Shown: piece after piece, positions 44,844-53,559 of the stretch
How the letters are laid out: each line of letters begins with the position of its first letter
Position numbering within the stretch: position 1 is the stretch's first letter
NCBI GenBank assembly: GCA_964451955.1
Contig: CAYVKG010000012.1
Coordinates: forward strand, 1-64,000
DNA: 64,000 nt
Reading direction: 5' to 3'
Origin: JAPLNB01 sp964451955
GTDB taxonomy: Bacteria > Planctomycetota > Phycisphaerae > Tepidisphaerales > Tepidisphaeraceae
Program-made: the position numbers and the translations under genes
The notes under the pieces: generated by a model
Seen by the model: only the letters and a program-made list of their open reading frames with translations
What the model was told of the DNA's origin: nothing
The model's database searches: none

Positions 44844-44905
44844 GCGCGCTGGCGCACACGACACGGTACAATCCTCGCCGAAGCAACTCCCCTGAGGCCG
44901 GCAAT

Positions 44906-45604
44906 ATGAAACACCTCGCAATTCTGGTCCTGTCAGTGTGCCTGCTTGGATGTGAGAAGCCCGCAGCAGCGCCGCCTGGGCGCCCGGCCACGCGCCCCGT
45001 GGCAAGGCTGATTGTGCCTGCTGGCAAGGTGCAGTTTGCCCAGAAACAGCGCACCACCGAGGGCCTGCCCGGGTCGAACGGGGCGGTTCGTCTGACCGTT
45101 GACGACATCACCCGCGGCCAGGTCATGCTCTCCCTTTCGCTGGCGGATGGCCAGGTGCTGCTGGCAACGCGATCCGTCTCCTCGGGCGACGTGGTGCAGT
45201 TCGCACTGGATGACCAGACGTATCAGTTGACGGTTGATAGATTGAAAGATGCCCTGATCGGGGAAGATGCGGTGTCATTCACGCTCACGGGTGCCATCCC
45301 CGCCACCCGGCCTGCAATGACCGTCGCACAACAGGTGGAATACCTCATCGACACCATCGCCAAGCTCGACGGCGCGACCTTCATTCGCAACGACGGGGAG
45401 TACACCGCCGCCAATGCGGCGGCCCTGATGCGGTTTCGCTGGGAACGCGACAAGGGCAAGCTCAAAACCGCCGAACAATTCGTGGAGGAACTGGCGACCA
45501 AGTCCTCGACGACCGGCAAGCCTTACGTGATCCGGTTCAAGGACGGCAGCCAGATCAAGAGCGGCGAATACCTCCTGAAAAAGCTCGCGGAGATTCGTGA
45601 ATAG
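44906..45604 (+). CDS. DUF5329 lipoprotein
   Basis: Lipoprotein of 232 aa; the signal peptide ends in LLGC with Cys16. The C-terminal 95 residues match the DUF5329 type: VEYLIDTIAKLDGATFIRNDGEYTAANAAALMRFRWE.., where FIRNDGEY and the later STTGKPYVIRF-DGS are the recognisable points. The central part (about residues 40-130) is a small beta domain without assignment. A TACAAT at 44867-44872 may be its -10. The gene is followed 71 nt later by another lipoprotein gene with its own -10 candidate. The role of DUF5329 is unknown. Confidence 0.82.
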   Translation: MKHLAILVLSVCLLGCEKPAAAPPGRPATRPVARLIVPAGKVQFAQKQRTTEGLPGSNGAVRLTVDDITRGQVMLSLSLADGQVLLATRSVSSGDVVQFALDDQTYQLTVDRLKDALIGEDAVSFTLTGAIPATRPAMTVAQQVEYLIDTIAKLDGATFIRNDGEYTAANAAALMRFRWERDKGKLKTAEQFVEELATKSSTTGKPYVIRFKDGSQIKSGEYLLKKLAEIRE

Positions 45605-45661
45605 GTCCGCCCCTCCAAGGGGGCGTGGAAGGTTCCGGCTGTCTCTCCGGGTGACGGCGGC

Positions 45662-45667
45662 TAGAAT
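45662..45667 (+). promoter_or_regulatory. -10-like TAGAAT 8 nt before the EEP lipoprotein start
   Basis: TAGAAT ends 8 nt before ATG 45676. No good -35 and no Shine-Dalgarno are seen. Confidence 0.3.
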
Positions 45668-45675
45668 AGCTCCCG

Positions 45676-46476
45676 ATGAGATACCCTGTTGCCACCCTCC
45701 TGCTGCTCTGGCTTGCCGGTTGCGGCAATAACCCCACCGCCGACGATGCGCAACCGACCCGCCTGCGCGTCCTCACGTACAACATCCACATCGGCATCGG
45801 CAACGACAAGCGGCTGGACCTTCCGCGGATTGCCGCGGTTATTGCCCGGTGCAGGCCGGATATCGTCGCCCTTCAGGAATTGGATGTGGGAACCTCGCGA
45901 ACAGGCCGCGTGGACGAACCTGCCGAGTTGTCGCGCCTGACCGGCTTTCAGGTCCATTTCGGCAAGACCCTTGACCATCAAGGCGGGCAATATGGCATTG
46001 GCATCCTGTCTCGCTATCCGATTTTGGAACCGGCGGTGCATCCGCTTCCCTGTACGCCCGGCCGCGAGCCGCGGGTGGCACTGGCGGCACGAATCACCCC
46101 CGCCAACGGTCCCCCGTTGCGATTCATCTGCACTCATCTCGATGCCACTGACGACGAACACGACAGCCTGCCCGGTGCACACCGGCTCAACGAGTTGTTC
46201 GGCGCCGGCGATGAGCCGGCCATTCTTGCGGGGGATTTCAACAAGACCCCGGACTCCGCGACAATCCATACGCTGCTGGCATGCTGGAACAACGCCGCTC
46301 ACAGCAACCCACAGCCAACGATCCCGTCGCAGAATCCGACGCGACAGATTGATTTCGTGTTCTACAGACCCGCCGGCGCCTGGCGGGTCATTGAGGCGAA
46401 AGCGGTCGAGGAGAGTATGGCGTCGGACCATCGGCCGGTCCTCGTCGAGTTCGAGCGGATCGTCGCCGGCCGGTGA
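45676..46476 (+). CDS. Endonuclease/exonuclease/phosphatase family lipoprotein
   Basis: A 266-aa EEP-fold hydrolase anchored as a lipoprotein (LAGC, Cys16). The catalytic set is visible: LTYNIHIG, ALQELDVG with the metal Glu, FICTHLDAT, LAGDFNKTPDS (Asp/Asn pair), QIDFVFY and the final SDHRPVLVEF with the catalytic His. EEP family members cut phosphodiesters in DNA, RNA, inositol phosphates or sphingomyelin; exported bacterial forms often act on lipids or extracellular nucleic acids. The substrate is unknown. The next gene begins 16 nt later. Confidence 0.9.
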   Translation: MRYPVATLLLLWLAGCGNNPTADDAQPTRLRVLTYNIHIGIGNDKRLDLPRIAAVIARCRPDIVALQELDVGTSRTGRVDEPAELSRLTGFQVHFGKTLDHQGGQYGIGILSRYPILEPAVHPLPCTPGREPRVALAARITPANGPPLRFICTHLDATDDEHDSLPGAHRLNELFGAGDEPAILAGDFNKTPDSATIHTLLACWNNAAHSNPQPTIPSQNPTRQIDFVFYRPAGAWRVIEAKAVEESMASDHRPVLVEFERIVAGR

Positions 46477-46492
46477 AATGGAGAACCAGTCC

Positions 46493-47143
46493 ATGGATGC
46501 GACACAGCAGCCCCTCGATCAGTTCGTTGCCGCCGCCAGACGCGTGGCTCAGTTTGGCCTGGTTCGCTGCAGCAGCGGCAACCTGTCCTGCCGACTGGAT
46601 GCCGAACGCATGCTCATCAAGGCGTCGCGGGCATGGATGTCGGACCTCACCGTCAATGACGTTGCGATCTGTCGGATTTCAGACCAAGTCAGCGTCAACG
46701 GCAAATCCCCGTCTGTGGAAATCGGTTTTCACGCCGGCATTCTGCGAACCCGCGCGGATGTGAATGTCGTGCTGCACTTTCAGACCAACGCCGCGACGAC
46801 GCTGGCCTGTTCCCGAAAACTGGCGGAAGTCAACTTCGCCGTCATTCCCGAGATTGCCTATTACATCGGCCCCATCGGGACGGTGCCATACCTCCCGCCC
46901 GGTTCGCTCGCTCTGGCGGAGGCGGTGGTGGAAGTGATGAGAAACCACGACTTGGCCGTGCTCGCCAATCACGGGCAGATCGCCCTCGGCAGGACCTTCG
47001 ATGAGGTGATTCAGAAAGCGGCCTTCTTCGAATTGGCGTGCGACATCCTTCTTCGCGGCGGGGCCGACGTGCGGCCTTTGTCGGCGACGGCCATCGACGC
47101 GCTCCGATCGCAGTCGACCGGCCGCCAGGGGCTCGGGCCTTGA
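46493..47143 (+). CDS. Class II aldolase/adducin family protein
   Basis: Cytoplasmic zinc aldolase family protein, 216 aa from ATG 46493 (GGAG 9 nt upstream; ATG 46478 is an alternative). It shows CSSGNLSCRLD, the substrate-phosphate loop region 'SGN.S', and IKASRAWMSDLT. Metal ligands are probably HF in VVLHFQTNAA (the usual HxH is reduced to H-F-Q) and the His of LANHGQIALGRT. Family relatives are fuculose-1-P and rhamnulose-1-P aldolases and MtnB. With rhaB 6 kb away it might supply the aldolase step, but the altered HxH motif makes activity uncertain. Confidence 0.8.
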   Translation: MDATQQPLDQFVAAARRVAQFGLVRCSSGNLSCRLDAERMLIKASRAWMSDLTVNDVAICRISDQVSVNGKSPSVEIGFHAGILRTRADVNVVLHFQTNAATTLACSRKLAEVNFAVIPEIAYYIGPIGTVPYLPPGSLALAEAVVEVMRNHDLAVLANHGQIALGRTFDEVIQKAAFFELACDILLRGGADVRPLSATAIDALRSQSTGRQGLGP

Positions 47144-47219
47144 ACCCCCATGCTTCCCCTCGCAAGCCGTTGGAAGTATGCTCATGTCGCAATCAAAACC
47201 CGAAACTCAGGAGAAACCA

Positions 47220-48059
47220 ATGACCATCTCTCGACGAAACATGCTGAAACTGGGTGCAGGCGCGGCGGCGATGACTGTTCTGCCTGCCAATCTGATCGGA
47301 GCGGATATGGCCAAGAAGATCCCAATAGGCTTGCAGCTCTATTCGGTCCGCGGCGAATGCGAAAAGGACCTGCCCAAAGTCCTGGCGGCCGTTCGCGACA
47401 TGGGCTACAAGGGTGTCGAGTTCGCCGGCTACTACGGGCGCAACGCCACCCAGCTCCGCAAGCTCCTCGACGACAACGGCCTCGTCTGCTGCGGAACTCA
47501 CACCGGCTTGGAAACCCTCACCGGCGATAACCTCAAGAAGACCGTCGAGTTCAACAGGATCTTGGGGAATAAGTTCCTCATCTGCCCCTACATCCCGGAA
47601 GACCGTTTCTCCACGGTCGAGAAATGCAAGCAGCTTGGCGCGTTCTTCGCCGAAATGTCGCAGAAGGTTAAGGGCGACGGTATGCGCGTCGGCTACCATG
47701 CGCACGCCGGAGATTTCAAGAAGATCGGCGACGAAACTCACTGGGATCTGTTCTTCGCGAACACCACCGAAGACGTGGTGATGCAACTGGATACACACAA
47801 CTGCCTCGGTGGCGGGGGCGATCCGTATGCAATACTCAAGAAGTTCCCGGGCCGGGCAACCACGATTCACCTCAAGGAGTTTGGTGGCAAAGAAGCCGCC
47901 CCGATCGGCGAAGGGGACGTCCGATGGCCGGAGATTTTTGAACTTTGCGAGAAGCCGGGCAAGACCGAGTGGTATATAGTTGAACATGAGAGCGGATCCA
48001 AACCCCTTGAGAGCGTCAAGGAATGCATTGACAACCTGCGCAAGATGGGCAAGTGCTGA
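47220..48059 (+). CDS. Tat-exported sugar isomerase/epimerase-like TIM barrel
   Basis: A 279-aa protein; ATG 47220 follows CAGGAG. The N-terminus SRRNMLKLGAGAAAM is a Tat signal. The mature domain is xylose isomerase-like: IGLQLYSVRGECEKDLPKVL, GYKGVEFAGYYG, MRVGYHAHAGDF, VVMQLDTHNC and TTIHLKEFGG, with the metal-binding Glu/His/Asp pattern. Exported members are common in planctomycetes and Bacteroidetes and act on sugars or sugar lactones; the substrate is unknown. A GNRA-capped terminator lies 37 nt downstream. Confidence 0.88.
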   Translation: MTISRRNMLKLGAGAAAMTVLPANLIGADMAKKIPIGLQLYSVRGECEKDLPKVLAAVRDMGYKGVEFAGYYGRNATQLRKLLDDNGLVCCGTHTGLETLTGDNLKKTVEFNRILGNKFLICPYIPEDRFSTVEKCKQLGAFFAEMSQKVKGDGMRVGYHAHAGDFKKIGDETHWDLFFANTTEDVVMQLDTHNCLGGGGDPYAILKKFPGRATTIHLKEFGGKEAAPIGEGDVRWPEIFELCEKPGKTEWYIVEHESGSKPLESVKECIDNLRKMGKC

Positions 48060-48095
48060 CAAGACTGAGGATTGCGAATTTTGCATCGAATTGGG

Positions 48096-48127
48096 TGCCC
48101 GCGGCGCAAGCCCTGGGCATCTTTTTT
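48096..48127 (+). terminator. Intrinsic terminator with a GCAA tetraloop
   Basis: TGCCCGCGGC (48096-48105) pairs with GCCCTGGGCA (48110-48119) around GCAA, with one C-C mismatch and one G-T pair. TCTTTTTT follows. It closes the aldolase-isomerase unit. Confidence 0.7.
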
Positions 48128-48168
48128 CTCGGACGCGTGTTCCGAATGCCTGCATTTGAGGCAATATA

Positions 48169-48197
48169 TTGACGTAGCAGGCTTTGCAGAGCATAAT
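48169..48197 (+). promoter_or_regulatory. Promoter of the metzincin-like exoprotein gene
   Basis: TTGACG (48169-48174), 17-nt spacer, CATAAT (48192-48197): each hexamer matches the sigma70 consensus at five of six positions. Transcription would start near 48204, leaving a leader of about 98 nt. Confidence 0.55.
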
Positions 48198-48301
48198 CGG
48201 CACACGTGCCGGACTGCCGAGGGCGTGGTGAGATCTGAAGGGATTCTGGTAGTGTGCAGCGTCAGGTAATGGCGCCGATCCGGCCCGTGGAGGATCCAGT
48301 G

Positions 48302-49720
48302 ATGTCTTTCTGGTCGCCGCGCAGATCTCTTAGGCAGAGGTTGTCGAAGGGGCGGATGGTCCGAGCAGTGCTGCAAAGCCTGGAATCGCGCGTGTTTCTG
48401 GCTGCTCAGCCCGCGCCGCTGGAGTTTACCCTGAGCCTGTGGGGGACCGGCGAGTTGGCGGTCGACGAGGCGGGAATCTGCGCTCGCCCCGTGGCCGAAC
48501 TGGATGAAGCGAATGACTTGGGGCCGGTCGTGGCGCTGGCGGATGTGGCGGGCGAAGTCACCGCCGCCGGTCTTCCGATTCTCAACAGCCTTCCGGGGGC
48601 GCCGACCGCCATCTACCTCGATTTCGATGGGGACACGGCCATGGGCATCGAACCCTACGATGTCGACGGCAGTCCAACCACCTTCAATGCGGCCGAACAG
48701 GCGACCATTACCGAGGCATGGCGGCAGATGTCGGTCTATTTCGCCATGTTCAATACCAACGTCACCACCATGAGGCCCACCGTGCCGATGGCCTACGACA
48801 TCATCGGCAACAACACCGGCGGATCCACCGGCGGCTACGCGTATGTCGGGACATTCCCCAACACCACTCCTAACGCATTCAATGTCAGCAGCAATGCCCG
48901 CGATCGAGTGACCGGCATGGCCCATGAGGTCGGGCACGTGTTCGGTCTCTGGCATCAGAGCACCTACGATCTCTACGGCAACAAAACGGCCGAATATGCC
49001 GGAGAACTCGACCCCCTCCACGGCCAACTCATGGGCGTCGACTATGCCGGTCAGGTCCACAAGTGGTCCATCGGGCATCCCTCCAACTCCAGCAACCCCG
49101 TCAGCGATCTCCAGGACGACCTGGCCTACATTGCCGGAAAAATCAAGAACTACGGAGGGGGCGACGGGTTCCGCCCGGACGAGTACGGCGGCACCATCGC
49201 TTCCGCCACCCCGCTGGCGAGCAGTTCCAAGGGGCAGTCGGCCAGCGGAATCATCGAACGCCTTACCGATGCCGATGCCTTCTCGTTCGTCTCCGAGGGC
49301 GGAGAGGTCCGGATTGCCGCCGTTCCCGATTCGCCTTCGGGCGTCGATCTGAAACTGGAAATCTACTCCCCGGACGGCAGATTGCTGGCCGCCAAGGACG
49401 GCGATACCAACGAACAACTGATCGCCATGGATCTGCCGGCGGGCACTTACTATGCCATCGTGTCCAGCCATGGCAACTACGCCGATGTGGGCGCCTACAA
49501 GATCTCGGTGTATTCATTGGCGACGGGCTGGATGGATCAGGATGTGGGAACCAATTCCCAGGCGGGCTATGCCCAGTTTGATTCCGCCAGTGAACTGTTC
49601 ACCGTTGCAGGCTCAGGCTCCGACCTTGATGGCACGACCGACCATTTTCACTTCGCTTACCAGACGCTGACCGGGAACGGCCAGATCATCGCCCAACTGA
49701 CCGGGATGGACGGCACAAAC
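48302..49720 (+). CDS. Metzincin-like multidomain exoprotein, N-terminal part (cut by assembly gap)
   Basis: First 473 residues of a large secreted protein, from ATG 48302 (GGAGG 8 nt upstream). The N-terminus has the planctomycete export motif LESRVFLAA, in place of a normal signal peptide. Residues about 95-285 form a metzincin-like protease domain with HEVGHVFGLWH (His208, Glu209, His212, His218), the HExxHxxGxxH zinc site. Next comes a pre-peptidase C-terminal-like beta domain (ADAFSFVSEGGEVRI, LPAGTYYAIVSSHG), then the start of a lectin-like module that runs into the Ns at 49721. The codon boundary falls exactly at 49720. The rest is at 49731-53217 in another nominal frame. Confidence 0.85.
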
Positions 49721-49730
49721 NNNNNNNNNN
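49721..49730. other. Assembly gap (10 Ns) inside a gene
   Basis: Ten Ns interrupt the exoprotein gene and change the nominal frame. Comparison with the second lectin-like module of the same protein predicts that about 6 residues (18 nt) are missing, so the 10 Ns plus 31 following bases do not reflect the true distance. Confidence 0.95.
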
Positions 49731-52700
49731 CGGCTGCCGCGCCATCCTGCACTTCCGCTGCTTGATGATCCGCGAGACCCTGGCCAACAATTCCAAACAC
49801 GTCACATTCGGCGCTACCTGGGCCAACGGATTGCGGTTGCTCTCCCGCACCACCTCGGGCGGTTCAACCACCGAATACCGGCCAAGTTCCTACGCGTTCT
49901 CCCCCATTTGGCTCAAACTGGTCCGCAGCGGGACCCTCTTCTCCGCATACACCTCAACCAACGGCGTCACCTATACCCTGTGGAGAACGGCCACCATCTC
50001 AATGGCCTCCACCGTCTACATCGGTCTGGCGGTCTGCTCGTACAATCAATCCCAGCTCAACACGGCTACCTTTGCCGATGTCAGCCTCGGCGGCGAGATT
50101 GGCACGCCCCCACCTCAATATAACAGCCTGCCTTCGCCCGAAAATCCCGTGGTTTCCCCCGGAACCGGCGCCGCCTTGGTTCTCGCTTGGAATGACGTGC
50201 TCGGCGAAACAGGTTACCGCGTCGATCGCTCGGCGGATGGCGTGAATTTCACCCGCGTCGGCACAACGGCGGCCGGCGTCACCTCATACACCGACGGCTC
50301 CATCAAGGGATCGATGCGGTACTTCTACCGGGTCAGCTCGCTGGATGCCACCGGCGCCTCGGTCCCCTCCGCCGTCGTCAGCGCCGTCAATCGCCCTTCC
50401 CCGCCCACCAATCTCACCATCACCATGCCCAATACCACCTCCCTCGTCTTGAACTGGAGAGACACGGACGGTGAGAACGGCTATCGCATTGAGCGCTCCA
50501 CCGACGGCACCACGTTCGTCAGTCGCGGCACCGTTGGCAAGAACGTGCCGAGTTGGACCGACACGGGCCTGGTCGCCGGTTCGCTTTATTACTACCGCGT
50601 TATCCCGACGAGCAGCCTGGGCGACGGTCCGGCAACTGCCGCCGCCAGCGCGTACACTCGCCTGGCCGCCGTCACCGGCATGGCCTTCGATTCGATCGCC
50701 TACAACCGCATCGTCTTCCATTGGAACGATCTGGCCACGGATGAAGGCTATCGAATCGAGCGGTCGACCGACGGTGAGACCTTCACCACGCTCGCCACGG
50801 TCGCCACCAATGTGACCACCTATACGGATACCACGGTTCAACAGCTCAAGGAGTACTACTACCGCGTTCTGGCGGTCAAAGGCACGGGGCTCGGCATGTA
50901 TCCGACGCCGATCTTCGCGGCAACCCCGGCCGCGACGGCGATCCCGTCCCCGTGGCTTGCCAGAGACATCGGCTCGGTCGGCGGCGCGGGCGCCAGCGGT
51001 TACGCCAGCGGGGTTCACACGATCATCGCCAGCGGCAGCGACATCGGCGGCACCTCCGATTCGTTCCGTTACACCTACCAGCCCCTGGTTGGGGACGGCC
51101 AGATCGTCGCGCGGGTCGCAACAATCGAAAACACCGATTCCTCCGCCAAGGTCGGCCTGATGATCCGCGAGAGCACCAACGCCAATGCCAGGTTCATCAT
51201 GGTCTACATCACGCCCGGCAGCGGGGCGGGTGTCCGTTATCGCACCAGCAACGGGGGATCGGCATCAACCGTCACCGGTCTGACCACGGCGACGGCTCCT
51301 TACTACGTCAAACTCGTCCGCGTCGGGAACGTCTTCTCCACCTACACTTCCGCCACCGGCGCGACGGACGACTGGGCGCTCGTTGACAGCAGGACCATCT
51401 CGATGAGTTCGTCCTCGCTGATCGGCCTGGCCGCCACCAGCCGCGTCAACACGAAACTGATGACCTCGACGGTGGACAAAGTCGTCGTCGCCAATCGCGC
51501 GCCCACGGTCGCGGTTGCGGCGAACGCCGATTTCGATCCGGTAACCTCCACCACCACGGTGCTGTCCGCCTTCGGCGCCGACGACCATGGCGAAGCCAAC
51601 CTGCGGTACCTCTGGGCGGTCACCGCCCAGCCCGACGGCTCGCGGACGCCCGATTTCGCGGACAACAACACCAACGCCTCCAAGACAACGACCGTCACAT
51701 TCTTCCAGGCCGGGGTCTATTCCTTCACGGTCATGATTGTCGATTCCTCCGGGCTGTCCGTCAGCAGCCAGGTGACCGTCACCGTGAGCCAGGTCCTGGC
51801 CGGCATTGTTGTCGTCCCGGGCGAAGTCGAACTCCACCGTGGCGATACGCTGCAATTCGCCGTTGCGGCATTGGATCAGTTCGATCAGCCAATGACGGAG
51901 ACCGGGTCCGTCATATGGTCCGTCACATCCGGCTCGGGAACGATCAGCAATACCGGGCTCTTCACCGCGTCTTCCACCGACTCGCTGCCCAACACCATCC
52001 GAGCCTCGGTCGGCTCCCTGGCCTCAACCGCCGTCGTGACGATCGCCGCGGCGATTCCCGCCGCGCCCTCCGTCCTCAGCGCCAATCTCCGGACCGATGG
52101 AAGCCTGCAACTGCTGTGGCAGGACAACGCTGACAACGAGGATGGTTACCGCATTCAGCGGGCGGTTAACGGAGGCCAGTTCGTCACCGTCGGAACCACG
52201 GCCGCCAATGCGAACACGTTCACCGACAACAGCCCGATTCCCGGAATCGCCGTCTACCGGGTGGCGGCAATAACCCCGGACCATGCCGCCGAGGCTGACG
52301 GGTCAATCGTTCTCATGACCGGAACCACCGGCAACGATGCCTTCGGCATTTCCAGGACGCAACTCCCAGCCATCGCTTTGACTCTGAACCAGGATTCCCT
52401 GACTGCCGACCCGGCATCCATCCGCCGAGTCCTCGTATATGCCAACGGCGGCGACGATCGGCTCACCTGCGACTTCGCGGGCGGCAATCCGTTCTCGGCG
52501 GGGGGGCTGGTCTTCGACGGCGACGGCGACAACAGCAGTCTCGTGATCACGGGTACGACCGATGCCGACGATCTCGTGGCCAATGAGACACAGGTGACCT
52601 TTGGCGAGGCGGTCATCACCTACCGCAACGCCGGCCTTCAGTTGGCTGCCGCCGATCCCACGGTCGTGAAGCTGGCCGATCTGACTCTGACCGGGTCCGC

Positions 52701-53217
52701 GGTGCTCACGCTTCTCCCCACCCAAGCCAAATCGCTGCGGGTCAAAACGCTGCACCTGGGTGCTGCCGCGACCCTTGATCTGGGCGCCTCTGATCTGTTG
52801 ATCGACTCGCCGCAGGCCGCTGCCGTCGTCAATGCCGTCAAGACCGCCCGAGCCGCAGGCGCATGGACCGGACCGGGCATCACGTCGTCGGCGGCCCGAG
52901 ACGATCTATCCGGCGCCACCGGACTGGCGGTCAATTCCGATGCGACCCTCGTCAAGTACACGTGGAACGGCGACGCCAATCTCGATGGAATCGTCGACGC
53001 CGACGATTACTTCCTCATCGATTCCGGATTCATCAGCCAGTCCGGCGGATATGCCAACGGCGATCTCAATTTCGACTCCGTCGTCAATGCTGACGACTAC
53101 TTCCTGATTGACAGCGCTTTCATCATGCAGTCCGGGCCGCTGGCCATGCCATCGCTGTCCGGCCAGCCGGTGACTTCGCTTCTGCTGCGGCCAGACGACA
53201 GTCTCTTCAACACCTAG
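49731..53217 (+). CDS. Multidomain exoprotein, C-terminal part (continues the 48302 gene)
   Basis: About 1150 residues in frame from the first solid codon TTG-ATG-ATC near 49762. Order: rest of lectin-like module 1 (LMIRETLANNSKH), three fibronectin III domains (about 50129-50388, 50398-50670, 50671-50925; each with 'GYR[VI][DE]RS.DG..F'), lectin-like module 2 (50944-51490, LMIRESTNANARF), a PKD-like domain, an Ig-like domain (LAGIVVVPGEVELHRGDTLQF), a fourth FN3 (about 52066-52310), a beta-rich segment, and a dockerin-like tail (52951-53136, GDANLDG..DADDYF). No PEP-CTERM anchor is present. The bases 49731-49761 translate to residues that do not fit the module. Probably a secreted protease or adhesin. 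Confidence 0.82.
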
Positions 53218-53261
53218 CTCCAAACTCGCGCAACAGCTTCCTCCAATTCCAAGTTTCACGC

Positions 53262-53291
53262 TTGACTCATCCGCTGTCATGATTATATAGT
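53262..53291 (+). promoter_or_regulatory. Promoter upstream of the pyrE leader
   Basis: TTGACT (53262-53267), 18-nt spacer, TATAGT (53286-53291); both hexamers match consensus at five of six positions. The -10 is embedded in an AT-only core that is unusual for this region. Confidence 0.5.
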
Positions 53292-53299
53292 ACTATATA
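53284..53299. promoter_or_regulatory. Perfect 16-bp palindrome over the -10 region
   Basis: TATATAGTACTATATA is perfectly self-complementary. It covers the -10 hexamer and the expected transcription start, the place where a dimeric repressor would block initiation. Confidence 0.45.
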
Positions 53300-53435
53300 G
53301 ATTCTGTATTCTCGGTCGAGCGGCTGTGGGTGGCCAGCTCGGCGAATTACGTGTTTGCCGTGGCGAGTTCGGGCCCCGGCAAGTCAGAGAAACCAAGCCG
53401 CGTGTCTTCCCGCCAAGGCACGCGGTTTTTCTTTT
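53298..53435 (+). ncRNA. Candidate small RNA or pyrE attenuator leader
   Basis: Starting at the expected start site and ending in an intrinsic terminator, this unit would make a transcript of about 135 nt. It has internal hairpins (CTCG-GT-CGAG near 53312; GGCGAA and TTTGCC pairing around 53340-53358) and no convincing reading frame. Either the terminator is conditional and regulates pyrE, or this is an independent small RNA. It does not carry the SRP, RNase P, 6S or tmRNA signatures that I know. Confidence 0.4.
53398..53435 (+). terminator. Intrinsic terminator 125 nt before pyrE
   Basis: CCGCGTG (53398-53404) and CACGCGG (53419-53425) form a perfect 7-bp stem, followed by TTTTTCTTTT. It lies upstream of pyrE, not after a coding gene. 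Confidence 0.85.
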
Positions 53436-53559
53436 GGGCTCTCGGCTGAAACCCCATTTCCATCCAGCACGGCCTGCCAAGGATACCTGCCTGTGGCCGT
53501 TGCGCCTTGCTACGGTGCCCGAAGTTGACGCTTCCACGCGCGGCGCAGATAGTGGGGGC

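Larger units (their letters stand above)
53218..53559. other. Intergenic region with a promoter-terminator unit before pyrE
   Basis: These 342 nt hold no credible protein gene. They contain a promoter (53262-53291), a 16-bp palindrome across its -10, a structured stretch and an intrinsic terminator (53398-53435). After that come 124 nt that lead to pyrE. Confidence 0.6.

Noticed and set aside
43182..45005. Long open frame antisense to rho (about 600 codons)
   Set aside because: High GC makes long antisense frames common. The translation is a His/Asp/Gly-rich shadow of rho without domain similarity.
47867..49471. Long open frame antisense to the isomerase and exoprotein genes
   Set aside because: It spans two good sense genes and the terminator between them, and its translation resembles nothing.
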